This document shows, piece by piece, positions 1 to 11,099 of a DNA stretch of 64,000 bases; the stretch's first letter is position 1; each line of letters begins with the position of its first letter. The DNA comes from Dipteris shenzhenensis (lineage: Eukaryota > Polypodiophyta > Polypodiopsida > Gleicheniales). A model generated the notes under the pieces. It made no database searches and was not told the DNA's origin. It worked only from the letters and a program-made list of their open reading frames with translations. Both the position numbers and the translations under genes were made by a program. Where the stretch lies: assembly GCA_047967505.1 (NCBI GenBank), contig CM106538.1, one strand, 5' to 3'.

Positions 1-936
1 ATACCTTGGTATGGGGTGAGAGTTATTTGTGTATGGGATATTCTGGGGTTTTTAGAAAATAGGACTTAGAGAGTCATATAAAGAGGTGGACTCATGTCCA
101 TGTGTTTCAATAATATTAGAGAGGCCACATGCCAAGCGTGTGGAAGGCATGTGGAGGAGTGTGAAGTCGAGAGGAATCCTTCTAGAATTCCCATGTGGAA
201 TAAGGAGGATGTGGACATTAGGAAAATAGAGGGTCCCTGTGGGCTCCATCTGGGGAGACTCTTGACTTTCTCAATATTTTAAGAGTCAAGCATCTTTTAA
301 TGGGACACATGGCAAGAGTAGCCAAAAAGGACATGGATGGTGACATACGGGCTTATGTGATTGATGGGGAAAAGAATCTACGGGCAACAATTGTAAATGG
401 GTGAATGAGGGTGATAAAATCTCTTAAAAAGGAGCCCTCCTCTCCCTTGTTCACCATATCTCTTCCACCATTAGGCCTCATGTTGTTGTAGCTCTAGTCT
501 CCTCAAGCCTCTTCCATGAGCCTTCTCTCCCTCTTGTAGATATTCTCTTATGTAGACTCTTGAGTCCATCTCTCTCTAGTTTATTCTCTCTCTATGAGTA
601 GTCTTGGAGCTTCTGCGCCCTGTTGTATGTATGAAACCTCTTCTTCTCCCTTGTGTTTGTAGTATTTTGAGTGTATTTGAGTGGAGTCTTACTCTCATGG
701 CAATGAAAGTCACTTCTTATAATTTTCCTTGAGTCTCCATTCCTTTTTCTCCATTCCTATGTTCTTTTCTGTCTCTATTCAAGTCTCTAAAGTAGTTCTT
801 GTTCGGCCGCTCACTATGCACACATGGTCCATCCATTTCTCGAGCCACCATGCAAGGTTCTTCCTCTCTTTTAGGCGAATTCTAGGGGTATTCGATTGTT
901 GATAATTGTGGAGCCTTAAGGGAGTAGTTTGCTTAT
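1..936. other. Unassigned stretch, possibly LTR or leader-like
   Basis: No convincing gene. The only open frames are about 60-80 codons and overlap on both strands. Around 410-480 an A-rich TAAAA/AAAAAGGAGCCC stretch is followed by pyrimidine-rich sequence. From 480 to 800 the + strand is T/C-rich, as in the R-U5 part of plant LTRs. The copia relic begins abruptly near 937. An LTR or leader is only a guess because no second copy or terminal dinucleotide pair could be matched. Confidence 0.25.
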
Positions 937-1649
937 TTGTTTGCAGGTTGAAGAAAGCCTTGTATGGCTTGAAGCAAGCACCTAGAGAATGGTCTGACAA
1001 GATAGGACAGTATCTTGTCACTATTGTCTTTCAAATTTCCAAGGGAGATTTCTCACTTTATGTGAGAAAAACAAAGGTATTATGCCGCTTGTCATTTATG
1101 TTAATGATTTGATTATCACAGGCGATAGTGATGAAGATATCCTTCATGTGAAAAGGCTATTGAAGCAGAAGTTTTAGATGAAGGATTTGGGAGGGCTGTG
1201 TTATTTCTTGGGCATTGAGGTGATTAGATCACCAAGTGGGATACGGCTCTTGTAGAGGCAGTATGGATTGGACATGCTGTCCAAAGATGGGATGACAGGC
1301 TGTAAGCCTATTTCAGTTCCTTTGGAGCAGAATGTGAAGCTCAACACAGATGCAGGTGAGCTTCAGGAAGACCCTACTATGTACAGACACATAGTAGGAA
1401 TTTTGATTTATATGACTATTACCAAGCTAGATTTGAGCTATGCTGTTGGATTGGTAAGTCAGTTTATGCAGGCTCCAAGGAAACTGCATTTGGATGCGGC
1501 TAGATGCATACTCAGGTATGTGAAGTTGACATTGTAGTATGGAATATTTCATGAGACTGGGGTTCAGATATAGTTGCATGGATACACTAATGCTGATTGG
1601 GCTAGTAGTATTTCTTATAGACAATCTACTAGTGGATATGTGTGAGAGA

Positions 1650-1705
1650 TGTGTTCTCTTTTGGGAGTGCTGCAGTCACTTGGAGCACTCCCAAAAGAGA
1701 ACACA
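1650..1705. repeat. Perfect 22-bp hairpin at the copia/gypsy junction
   Basis: Arms 1650-1671 and 1684-1705 are exact reverse complements separated by 12 bases. The left arm is ordinary copia RNase H sequence; the right arm is an inverted copy of it placed directly before the gypsy sequence. This suggests fold-back repair or template switching when the two retroelement pieces were joined. Confidence 0.9.
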
Positions 1706-2380
1706 CATGGGACAAGTGGTTGCCATTGTTGGAGTTTGCCTACAATGATAGAAAACATTCATCTACCGGGTTCAGTCCGTTTGAGCTGAACTATGGTTAT
1801 AGTTGGAGTACCTCAGAAAGTGCCTAGTGCCGCGAACTTTGTAGTTCAGATGTGGGAGATGCGAGCACTTGCGAGAGCTAATATCTGTCAGGCTATGGAT
1901 AGAGCCAAGGTGTATGCGGATGAAAATCGGTCTATAAGAGTATTTGAAGAAGGAGAAAAAGTTTTTCTCAGAATTCCTTCGCACTCGAAGTCGTTGACTT
2001 CAGGAGAGTGTGCTAAGTTATCACCTCAATACTGTGGGCCGTGGTTAATTCTAAAGAGAATAGGTAGTGTAGCCTATAAATTAGAATTGCCACAGGGGTG
2101 TAAGGTGCACCCGGTTTTTCATGTTTCGCGCTTAAAAAAATTTTTGCATACAAGTGACTCACTAATCGAAGGTGTGGTTTTGTTTCATGAGATAGAGGAT
2201 ATTGCAAGGCGCCAACCAACAAGAATCCTGGACCGAGGAACAATGCAGATACGAAATCGGAAGATACCCACGGTGTTGGTTGCATGGCATGGTCAGCCTC
2301 TATCCGAAGCTACCTGGGAATCCGTATACCAGTTATGGAGAGCTTTCCTAGATTTCATCATCGAGGACGCTGATGCTTGA
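1706..2380 (+). pseudogene. Ty3/gypsy integrase C-terminus with chromodomain-like tail (fragment)
   Basis: The frame first reads WLPLLEFAYND and STGFSPFELNYG, the usual end of the gypsy integrase core, then shifts frame near 1800. It continues through the GPWLILKRIG / AYKLELP / HPVFHVSRLKK block of the integrase C-terminal domain and a tail ending VAWHGQPLSEATWESV, which resembles the chromodomain of plant chromoviruses. Catalytic aspartates, RT, protease and gag are absent. The frame break and missing upstream part make it non-functional. The PPT-like AGAGGGAAGGAA and an LTR follow directly, so the 3' gene order is normal for Ty3/gypsy. Confidence 0.88.
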
Positions 2381-2392
2381 AGAGGGAAGGAA

Positions 2393-2868
2393 TGTTATGC
2401 TCTAGCCGGGATAGCATGACCTCGGATAGATCGGTGGGCATTTTCTCTTAGATGCCCAACTTTTGTAATAGTTAATGTGCGTAATTGAAATGGTCAAGAG
2501 AAGTAACTGCCAAGGTCCTAGGTGAGGGCGGAATGGCATTGACTAGATAGTTCTAAGTGCTAAGGCCTAGGTGCACCTAAATGTGTAATAATGCCAAGGG
2601 GCAAGTGGGTTTTAATGTGCCCCAAGAGAGGGGTAAAAAGGTGCACCAAGTGGAGAGGCTAAATTGATGACATTTAGCAAGGAGAACTATCTAGGGAATT
2701 GAGGGTCTCATGGATAAGTATGAATGAAATAACATACGGATCTGACGATTTACTATCCTTTGAGAAAAGGCTGGGCAGAATAACAAAAAGCCATCGCCTG
2801 TGAGTGTTTCAACGATGAGTAGAGGTTTAGGCTACCGATAATAACGAGGATAGGTAAAGTCGTCGACA
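2393..2868 (+). repeat. Ty3/gypsy LTR followed by PBS-like sequence
   Basis: This 476-bp segment starts TGTTATGC just after a purine tract and ends GTCGACA, giving TG...CA ends. Two bases later comes TGGTATCAG (2872-2880), the start of the common plant initiator-Met tRNA primer site, cut off where copia sequence resumes. Integrase, then LTR, then PBS in one line is not the arrangement of either end of a linear element; it fits a one-LTR circle or tandem elements sharing an LTR. Confidence 0.75.
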
Positions 2869-3244
2869 TTTTGGTATCAGCATCTTGTCGAGCACAGAGG
2901 CTGAGTATAGGGATGCAGCAATGGCTGCGTGTGAGGGTAGCTTGGTTGCATAAGCCACTTTATGATATGCATCAGTCTACAGATGGGCTAGTTGTCATTT
3001 ATTGTGACAACATGAGCAGTATACACTTGGCAAATAACCCAGTCTATCATGCTAGAACAAAGCACATTGAGGTGCATTATCACTATGTGTGGGAGAAGGT
3101 TTTACTAGGCCTTATTGATCTAGTTTATGTCAACACAGAGGATCAGGTAGCTGACATATTCATGAAGGCATTGGGCGCAGAGAACCTACGCAAGTTCAGA
3201 GACCTGCTTGGTGTGCAGGAATTGGGATTGAGCTCGAGGGGGAG

Positions 3245-3596
3245 TGTTGAGATATCGAGCTCCACTCGTGATATGCCAGGGTGACCATTGTGCATTTATG
3301 TCACCGACTTGTTAGCTGGAAATGCGGTTGGTACACCACCCATGAATAATAGCTGGATGACAGCTATCCTTATCTACTCTAGTTCATGGCTCAGTTAGTA
3401 TGCCACCTTAGTTAGCTGAGTTTGGTTTGAGACCCACATATAGGGTTCTTCTATTTCTTTGTACAAGAGTTCTTTTGGCATACACAACTAAGAAGAGGAA
3501 AACTGTTTTCAGCCTCCACCTTTGTGTGTATTCCCCCATTGTGTATGTGAGAAAGCCGCAAGTGAGACTCCTTCCTTCTCTCCCACTATCTTCACA
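3245..3596 (+). repeat. 3' LTR of copia relic 1
   Basis: 352 bp, from TGTTGAGATATCGAG just after the polypurine tract CTCGAGGGGGAG to ...ATCTTCACA. It matches the LTRs at 37111 and 46827 over the full length with scattered substitutions. The purine-rich module begins immediately after it. Confidence 0.93.
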
Positions 3597-5160
3597 ACGA
3601 GTGTGGAGGGAAAATGGGGATGTGGGAGGGTAGGAGAGGAGCATGGGAGGGAATGAGAGATTAGGATAAGGGATTGAAGGCCAATGACAAAGAGAGAAAA
3701 ATGGAGAGAAAACCATAGTTTTTCCTATATATAATCTCTTTTTCTCATTCATTCTCCCATTTAAACAAGAAAAAGTATGAGGAGGAGAAAAAGCAAGAGG
3801 ATGTCAAAAGCATTCTTCTCCAAACTCAAACCCCTTTCCACTCAAATACTTTTCTAGGTAATTCTTTTTCAAGTTCACTTTCAAATTTATGATCTTCTTG
3901 TAAAGAAGTTAAGGAAAAAAATTAGAGAGAGAGAGAAATGTTTGGAGAGAGAAAGAGAGAGGAGAGAAAAGTGGAGTGAGACTGAGTGAGGGAGTGTGAG
4001 GGATTGGCTGTGGCCATTGTTGCGGCAATGAGAGAGGAGGGAGGGAGTGGAGCTACGAAGAGAGTAAGGGAGTGGCCACAATTGCTACCAACCATGGCAA
4101 TGAGAGTAAGGAGTCAAGGAGTGGACTGTGAAGTGAGGGAGTGTGAGGGGACCACTGCCGTGGCAATGAGAGTGAGGAGTGAGGGAGTGCAGGAAGTGGA
4201 GTGTGAGGGAGTGGTTGCATCCACTATCGTGGCAGTGAGAGTGAGGAGTGAGGGACTGGTCATGGTTGTTGCTGTGGCATCGAGATGGAGTGAGGGAGTG
4301 GAGGGAGTGGAGAGTGAAGAGAGGGAGTGGACGTGGCCCATTGCCGATAGCAAGAGTGAGGAGTGAGGGAGTGGCCATGGCTACTGCTATGGCAATGAGA
4401 GTGAGTACTAAGGGAGTGGAGGAGTGGAGAGAAGTTAGGGAGTGGCCACAACAATGAGAGTGAGGAGTGAGGGAGTGGAGTGTTAGATAGTGGCCGTAGC
4501 CACTGCCGCTACCATGGCAAGGAGAGTGAGGAGTGAGGAGTGGAGTGTGAGGTAGTGGCTGTAGATGCTACCACAGTAGCGAGAGTGAGGAGTGAGGGAG
4601 TGGAGGGAGTGGATTGTGAGGGAGTGGCCATGGCCACTTCCGCAGCAAAGAGAGTGAGGAGTGGAGGGAGTGGAGTGTGAGGTAGTGGCTGCAACCACTT
4701 CTATGGCAGTGAAAGAGGAGGGAGGGAGTAGAGTGAGGCAGAGTGAGAGAGTGGAGTGAGGGAGTGACTACTGCCACATTAGTGAGACAGTGAAAGTAGA
4801 CAGCCTGTAAGGGAGTGGAGGGAGAGGAGTGAAGCGTCGCAGTGAGGGAGAGGAGTGGAGTGAGACTAGAGTGAGGGAGAGGAGTTGATAAGACGAAAGC
4901 AAAAATCTAAGAAAATGTGGGAGAAAGGGAAAGTGAAAAGATCTTAAAAAGTTAAGAAATGAAATTGTACGTCTTTGAAGAGAAGTGAGCCATAAGAAGT
5001 TGAGGAGTGAGTCGCATGAATTTGTATGGAGTAAGAATGAAAATGAGAAGTTGAGAAGTGAGTCATATGAAGTCGTACCAAGTAGAAAATGAGGAGAAGA
5101 TGAATGAAAATGAGGAGAAGATAAGAAGAAATGAATCATACAACAAGAGGAATGAAATCA
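3597..5160 (+). repeat. Purine-rich module, copy 1
   Basis: The + strand is strongly G/A-rich. It contains a TATATATAAT box at 3726-3735, a TTCATTCATTCTCCC stretch, a splice-donor-like TCTAGGTAATTC near 3854, an AGAGAGA tract from 3925, and from about 3990 to 4800 a degenerate tandem repeat of GTGAGGAGTGAGGGAGTGG punctuated by GTGGCC...GGC(C)A boxes roughly every 60-110 bp. The order TATA, TTCATTCATT, AGGTA, GA tract, punctuated purine repeat is the same in copies at 48.1-50.9 and 50.9-52.2 kb. Long open frames here are low-complexity artefacts. Confidence 0.7.
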
Positions 5161-5280
5161 TGAGAACCTCAAAATTCAAAATTTGAATTCCCCCCCCCCT
5201 CCATCATCTCACCATGTGTACACCCCCCCGCCACCCCTCCCCTCCCCACCCCACCCCACCCCGCCCTGCCCCCCCTCCCT
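5161..5280. repeat. C-rich simple-sequence tract
   Basis: Runs of C up to ten long mixed with CCACCCC units, preceded by an AATTCAAAATTTGAATTC palindromic stretch. The AAATTTGAATTCAAA motif recurs at 50970 and 51030 beside the third purine-rich module, so it may mark a boundary of that repeat family. Confidence 0.6.
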
Positions 5281-7230
5281 CATTTTTTGAAGCAACCTTT
5301 TTAAACATGTAAAATCATAGAGAGAAGAGTATATCATAATTTTTTGAAGAAACCTTCTAAAAAATTTAGAATCATCTCACTTTTATAATTTTTAGTTTAT
5401 ATTCCTTACAATCATACCTAAGTAAGGATTGTAAGAACCAAGTATTATTAGAAATGAAATGAAAAGAATTTAAAATTTAAATTTAGAAATAATTTTTTTA
5501 AAAAGTTAAAATTTTATTTTATTTAAAATTTGAAGTTAGTAGTTAGATAATTATTAAATTAGTAACAATTTAAAATTTTAAGTTTCTCGTACTTTTGAAA
5601 GAAAATTAAATTTATTTTTATTTACATTTTAAGTTTAGTAAATGTAATTTTATCTATATTTGAAACTTGTTAAATTTGATTTTATTTGCATTGTAAATTT
5701 AGTACTTAGAGATTTATTTTTCCAAATGAAATTAATTTAAAATTTAAAGTTATATTTTTTTCTCTCCTTTTCAAAAATTTAATTGTAATGTTATTTAGGT
5801 TATAAATTTAGTAGTTAGAGAAGAGCACAATTCAATATTGGTAGCTATATGTATCACTGTGTAGGGCAGTTGAAATGGAAATCACTGTGTAGAGCATATT
5901 ACAATTTTATCACTGACAGATTAAAAATGCCATCAATGATTGATGATTCTTTATACTTTTATGCACATAATTAAGCCTTGTAAAGCCTTCTAGGCTATCC
6001 CTATTATTTTTTAAATCATTTATGTATATATTTAAGCCTTGTAAAGTCTTCTAAGCTATGCCTTCTAAGCTATTCTTAGACGGGTGATAGTGGTATCATT
6101 GGTAGACTATTGTAGTTGTATCATTGTGCAGATTGTGATAGTGGTATCATTGGGCAGACTATGATAGTTGTATCACTAGATAGACTGTCAGTGGTACACA
6201 TTGTACTTTTATCAAAAAACATTTTATTGTTCTATATAAAATTATGTATCCTTATTGCTTTTGTATATAACCTGGGGCACCAACTCAATATGTAATATGT
6301 TACTACCCTCGTCCAAAATCGAGGGTATGGGGGGACAAGGTCCATATATAATATGCATGGTTTTCCTTAAAAATTCTCAAATATGCAAGGGAAAAATATG
6401 AAAATTTGATGTCCTCCCTCCCACAAAATATGAGGTATATACCTTGAAAAATATGCAAGATTTTTAGATTTGTACATATTTTTCATAATATGTGAGGCCC
6501 AAGGGGGGGGTCTTTTGGATGAGGGGGGGTAAAACAAAAAGTACACTAAAATATGAATCCTATCTCTTTTCAAATTGATGTAAATTTTTCATGTATTACC
6601 CAAATTTCAAGGTGTAAAGACATATTTGAAGCTCTATTAGTGTAGAACACAACCATGTTAATTTCAATAATTTCTACTCATGGCACATTGTTAAATTCAT
6701 CTCATACTCAAGATTTTAATATGTTTTCTTACTACAAGGAGTTGGAGCCCCATGGTATATAGGAATGATGGAGCATGCCAAGATTGTCATGTATGTTGAT
6801 GTTTTAGTATTTGCCAACAATAATATGACCTTGACGCACAATGGAAAAGATTATTCCCCCAAAGGACTTCTTTCAATGGAGTGTACGTAAGACCACTAAG
6901 AGAGCTTGGTTCTTGGTTTTAAAAAAAGAGAAGCTGTTCTTAGTGATGACAAAGAGGGATTTCATGAAACATGAGGAGACATGGGGTGCAAATTTTGGAA
7001 AATGCAATAAGCTTCAAGGGGACACTGTGCTCGGAATGACAATAAAGAAGGACAACACTTTAGTCACATGAATTTATGCCACGTCTAGAACTAGCAAGGG
7101 GAAAATTTTATTGTGAGCTTTTTAATGCGAGCTTTTTTTGAAATTTATCAAAGTTTGCGAGCTTTTTTAGAGTCCCATAAAAAAAGACCTACTAATCAAA
7201 AAATAACAAAGTAATTACATATTCTGTATT
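5281..7230. other. AT-rich stretch without a supported gene
   Basis: AT-rich sequence with short local repeats. A unit of about 40 bp containing GTATCA(C/T)TG...AGACT recurs between 5840 and 6190, and CTTGTAAAG(C/T)CTTCTA recurs between 5970 and 6075. A 76-codon open frame at 6841-7071 has no recognisable domain and is not called as a gene. GCGAGCTTTTTT repeats occur near 7125-7165. Confidence 0.5.
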
Positions 7231-7640
7231 TATGGATTTATCCTAGGAAATACCAAAGCAATTAGCAATTCTATGGACTAAAAAAGACAAAGCTATTAAT
7301 CCAAGTAATTTATATTGCAAGTCAGTAACAAATGATATTATATATAAAAATGAGCCATCACAATACCAGCAAATATGTATTATGCATTCAAGTCTATGGA
7401 TTATTGCTAGGCAACAAAGGTTTAATGAAACTTCAAGTAAGCATATGCCAATTTTCATGTAGTTCTATTATTTGAAAAGGCAAAAGCAATTAGTAAAATG
7501 TTCCACATTAAGAACATTGTGTTGACTCAACACAACAAATTTTGAGCAAAAAATAGTGTCACATCAAAAAGTGGGCTATCATAATACCAACCAAGTTTAT
7601 ATCTTGCATTCAGGTCTATGGATTGATCCTCTTGCAGATC
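7230..7640. repeat. Imperfect direct repeat, spacing about 225 bp
   Basis: A block containing GAGCCATCACAATACCAG and later TTCAAGTCTATGGATT at about 7350-7405 recurs diverged at about 7570-7630. A related CTATGGACTA / TATGGATTTAT piece lies at 7230-7280. The second copy is inside the open frame ending at 7527, so part of that frame may be repeat-derived. Confidence 0.45.
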
Positions 7641-7905
7641 CAACTCTTCATCCTTGGAAATCCTTCTAAAACTTTTTGGACTAAGGGATTTGCAAATTCT
7701 TTGCAACCTAAACTTGAAAGTGCTATCAACCCGGCGACAATCAATGAGGAGATTCACAGGAACCCATTGTACTCTATCTATGTCTAGCCACCGGATTAGG
7801 TAAGGCTTGATTTTCTCTCTCACATAATCTACCACATCTCTAAAGAGATATAGATGCCTGTGGACTATGCCGATGACATCTATTTGATGATCAAAAATGT
7901 CATAC

Positions 7906-8182
7906 TGATGGGATATCTCAAGGTGTATGCCTCAGGCACACCTTGGTTTCTATGTGTGAGTGCTAGAGGCACAGTTAGGTGGTGGAGAGCCACATAGGAT
8001 GATTGAGAGAATCTAGGAGCAGATTGAGGAGATGATTGTGGAGCTCTGAAGTCATCAATGATGTCAGTGAGCATGTATGAGGTGCCTACTTAAGGACCTC
8101 ACTCTTCTTCATTCCAAAATGCAAGTAATGCAAGTATTCTGAGTTTGTGTCCACTCTTTGCTTTCCTTTCAGCTTACCAACA
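7906..8182 (+). repeat. 5' LTR of the non-autonomous element
   Basis: 277 bp, TGATGGGATATC...CTTACCAACA. Nearly identical to the 3' LTR except that it lacks a 20-bp piece. Confidence 0.93.
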
Positions 8183-8195
8183 TGGTATCAGAGCC
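8183..8195 (+). other. Primer-binding site
   Basis: TGGTATCAGAGCC abuts the 5' LTR. It is the standard complement to the 3' end of plant initiator-Met tRNA, used to prime minus-strand synthesis. Confidence 0.92.
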
Positions 8196-9041
8196 CTTTG
8201 ATCCCCCTTGAGCCCATTTCTGCCACATCATCATCTTCTTCTTCATCTTCTTCTTCTCCATTTTCCTCCTTCTTCCCAAAATCTTTGAGAGCTTGGTTCT
8301 TTGCCTACAAATGACCATTGCCCAAACCCTCTGAGCTGTAAACTCCTCTAGTATGGGCGAACTTCCACCTGCAAGCAATTGAGAAAAAAATGTCTCTGTT
8401 GGCTGCCATTCTCCAAACAACAAATTTCTTCTATTGCTCAATACTCCCTGCCTGCTCCACCATTGCCTGAGCCCTCTTAGGAGTAGATGGGTGACCTCAA
8501 GACGAAGATTTTGAGCCATTTTTCAGCTCATTTGGTTTAGTAACGAAGGAGAAATCGTCAAAACTCAGGTTCAGCCTGTAGCAACTCCCCCGGGCAAAAG
8601 TGCACACCATTTTGTCCAACCTCTGTGCTAGACCCTCTCTCATATATGAGCTTTCTTTTTCTTTAGAAAGCCCTCTTTTCCTTGCTTTGAAGAGTGAGCT
8701 ACAAGCCCTCCAAGTTCAGCCTTTTGGTTTTGACAGTTTTGGACAAGTTTTTGAAGATGATGCTACATAAAATGCTACTCTAGCATTTTTGGTTTTCTGA
8801 AACTTTCAATAACTTCAGTACAAGTGTGGCTTCAGTTTTGTTTTGAATTGCTAGACCTGGTTTTGATTGAAAAGTATTCATTTTAGCCACCTCTATGAAG
8901 CATGTAAGAAGAAGCATCATTGTTTGAAATTTGGTCACAAGACTTTGCTACATTAAATGCTTATATTTTGAAGCATTTCAGTTGTTATTCTAAGCTCTGT
9001 AAGAGAGAAGACACTGCCTAATACCTGGGTTAGACCCTCTC

Positions 9042-9449
9042 ATGGCTTGCTTATGCAAAATATGTGAAAAGCCAAAACATAAAGCAATGTCTTGTTATGC
9101 TACAAAGGATGAAAATGTCAACCTGACCTCCTTGTTGAAGATTGCTAAAACAATGGTTGCCAAAAAGGAAGAAACTACAAAGCCAGAGATCTACCCTCTC
9201 ATGGCACTTTTATTTGACTCCAAGTACAAGAAAAAGATGAAGGTCAGATACCTAAGATATGCTTCTTTACACAACTATGGAGATGACAAGATAATTGTTC
9301 TCTTGAAGGATATGATTTTCAGATCCACTTGTTCTATCATAGTACCATCTTATAAGGCACTAGACACTGCCCATGTGGTAAGACCTTGCCTTGACATGGA
9401 TATTTTGCCTCCACAAGATGAGGCATCCCATGAAGATTATGCATTTTAA
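9042..9449 (+). CDS. Unknown 135-codon frame inside the non-autonomous element
   Basis: The only sizeable + strand frame within the element. It begins MACLCKICEKPKHKAMSC, giving a cysteine/histidine-rich start (C-x2-C ... H ... C) loosely reminiscent of a zinc knuckle but without the canonical CX2CX4HX4C spacing. The rest (KMKVRYLRYASLHNYGDDKI and so on) has no motif I recognise. It could be a captured host-gene piece, a diverged gag remnant, or a chance frame. Confidence 0.35.
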   Translation: MACLCKICEKPKHKAMSCYATKDENVNLTSLLKIAKTMVAKKEETTKPEIYPLMALLFDSKYKKKMKVRYLRYASLHNYGDDKIIVLLKDMIFRSTCSIIVPSYKALDTAHVVRPCLDMDILPPQDEASHEDYAF

Positions 9450-9823
9450 ATCATCTCTATGTATGCTCCAGATCTCTCTTTTTATGTCAAGGTACTCAGC
9501 CTGGATAGTCCTCCAAAATGAATGAAATAAACTATTGTGTTTTTGTGTGTTTTGTAAACACCTCTGGTCACCTTATGATGTAGGCCATGTGTATGTTTTG
9601 CTCCATGGTACCTCCTGCAGACATTGTGTGCATGTACATGCAGGGGAGATAACCATTGGAAGGTCTTTTTGTATCCCTTTTGTTTACCTTACACCCAAGG
9701 GAACCCTTGCTAGCATGAGAACCTAGCCATAGATTTATCCTTGACCACCATGAGATGGCATGAGAAACTATGAGACTAGATGTATCCTTGACATAGCCTG
9801 AGGCATTCCCTTGAGGGGGGGTT

Positions 9824-10120
9824 TGATGGGATATCTCAAGGTGTATGCCTCACGCACACCTTGGTTTCTATGTGTGAGTGCTAGAGGCACAGTTAGGTGC
9901 CCACAAGCATAGTTAGGTGGTGGAGAGCCACATAGGATGATTGAGAGAATCTAGGAGCAGATTAAGGAGATGATTGTGGAGCTCTGAAGTCATCAGTGAT
10001 GTCAGTGAGCATGTATGAGGTGCCTACTTAAGGACCTCACTCTTCTTCATTCCAAAATGCAAGTAATGCAAGTATTCTGAGTTTGTGTCCACTCTTTTCT
10101 TTCCTTTCAGCTTACCAACA
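9824..10120 (+). repeat. 3' LTR of the non-autonomous element
   Basis: 297 bp, same ends as the 5' LTR. It has a 20-bp extra segment around 9898-9918 (GCCCACAAGCATAGTTAGGT) that looks like a local duplication of the neighbouring CACAGTTAGGTG. Confidence 0.93.
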
Positions 10121-10670
10121 CATACAACTCTGCCTCTCTACTCGAATGATGAGTAGAAGCAACGAAGTCATGAATGTCTCGTGGGGTGTGGCCATTGGAG
10201 GTTTGTGGAAGATAGCAAGAGCAGGCTGTCTTGGAGGTGAGGACAATAAAGGCTATGTCATACCTAATGGCCCTTTATATAGTTGACTTTAGTCTCTTTA
10301 AATACCTTAAAAGTCTGACTACAATTTAGGTAATTAAATATTGGACAATGTAATATATTGGCCTAAATAATTTGCCATCATATTCCACTCCCGCCTCCCC
10401 TGCCACCCAAAATAATGATTTTTTTTTTGGGAATTTAGGGGACCCTATATTAGTACAAATGACATCACACTTAACAAAAACTATTACATTTAGTCAAAAA
10501 CTATCACAAAATAGTTTCAAAACTTTTACATTTATTCAAGTGCTATTACAACACACTTCAAAAACTATATCATATTTTCAAAACTATTACAACACACATC
10601 AAAACTACTAATTTTATTAAGTATACTCATTGCCAATACAAATGACATCACACTTCAAAAACTATTACAT

Positions 10671-11099
10671 TTATTCAATACCAGTATGAATGGACAAGTT
10701 ACAAGGAGGCTTCCATTTCTCATGCATTGATGTTCCTTCGAGTCGCCTTCTTACTATCTTCCCATTTAGTGTAAAGAAAAAATCACTATCATCAAAGGTG
10801 ACCGTGATGTATTCTCGAACGTGCTTCAAGCTCCAACTACCTATGACCTCAAGATATTGGATATCCCCATTGGGCATATGTACCTCTACCTCTGTGGTGT
10901 CCACTACATCACAATCCATAGGTATCCATGTGCCATGATTATTTTTCCAATGTCTGTAAGCGTATCTCATGTAGCAAATACTCTGCACTACTTGATATCT
11001 TATTACTATAATTAGTAAGTATATGTCAAAAATGGTCTCCCTTCTGCAAACCCTCCCTAACATCCCGCATTGTGTATAGAATATTATCAAGAAATTCAT
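10671..11099 (-). CDS. Possible gene fragment, weakly ubiquitin-fold-like
   Basis: A 142-codon minus-strand frame. The second half (YAYRHWKNNHGTWIPMD, VEVHMPNGDIQYLEV, KHVREYITVTFDDSDFFFTLNGK) has a natural composition. The pattern of a short beta hairpin, a helix and a TLNGK turn is loosely like a ubiquitin-like fold. The first 45 residues look like non-coding read-through. No intron borders were fixed, and nothing recognisable flanks it. The function is unknown, and the frame could be an exon of a decayed gene. Confidence 0.35.
   Translation of the reverse strand: MNFLIIFYTQCGMLGRVCRRETIFDIYLLIIVIRYQVVQSICYMRYAYRHWKNNHGTWIPMDCDVVDTTEVEVHMPNGDIQYLEVIGSWSLKHVREYITVTFDDSDFFFTLNGKIVRRRLEGTSMHEKWKPPCNLSIHTGIE

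Larger units (their letters stand above)
937..3596 (+). mobile_element. Decayed Ty1/copia element (relic 1), 5'-truncated and interrupted
   Basis: This is a 3' fragment of the copia family seen intact in layout at 37111-47493. It starts inside reverse transcriptase (around LYGLKQAP), runs to the RNase H region, is interrupted at about 1691-2879 by Ty3/gypsy DNA, then resumes at RNase H (TEAEYR region) and ends in a complete 3' LTR. It carries several in-frame stops, including one where FEMK should be read and one at the RLL-RQYG site that copy B shares. No 5' LTR, gag, protease or integrase remains. It cannot encode working proteins; family membership is clear from long near-identity to copies A and B. 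Confidence 0.9.
7906..10120 (+). mobile_element. Non-autonomous LTR retrotransposon (TRIM/LARD-like), TSD CATAC
   Basis: A complete 2,215-bp element with two LTRs (7906-8182 and 9824-10120), TG...CA ends, PBS TGGTATCAGAGCC at 8183, polypurine tract TTGAGGGGGGG at 9811-9820, and identical flanking CATAC at 7901-7905 and 10121-10125. The internal 1.64 kb has no protease, integrase or reverse transcriptase, so it must have moved using another element's enzymes. A CT-rich leader (8200-8280) and one 135-codon open frame are inside. Size is between classic TRIM and LARD. Confidence 0.92.
7527..10274 (-). pseudogene. Unknown open frame split by an LTR element
   Basis: On the minus strand, host sequence from 10274 to 10126 and from 7905 to 7527 forms one continuous frame of about 175 codons once the 7906-10120 insertion and one copy of its TSD are removed; the combined length is a multiple of three. 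The part after the junction contains DVIGIVHRHLYLFRDVVDYV and later RWLDIDRVQWVPVN, with ordinary amino-acid composition. I do not recognise the family. It has no visible start at its 5' limit (a stop precedes), so it may be an internal exon. As it stands the gene is disrupted. It could be chance, but retention of frame across both halves argues for a real exon. Confidence 0.5.

Noticed and set aside
3986-5139. Overlapping His/Ser/Pro-rich and Val/Glu-rich frames
   Set aside because: Readings of the GTGAGGAGTGAGGGAGTGG tandem repeat in all frames.
6841-7071. 76-codon plus-strand frame
   Set aside because: No motif, neighbours or repeat copies supporting it; length is expected by chance.
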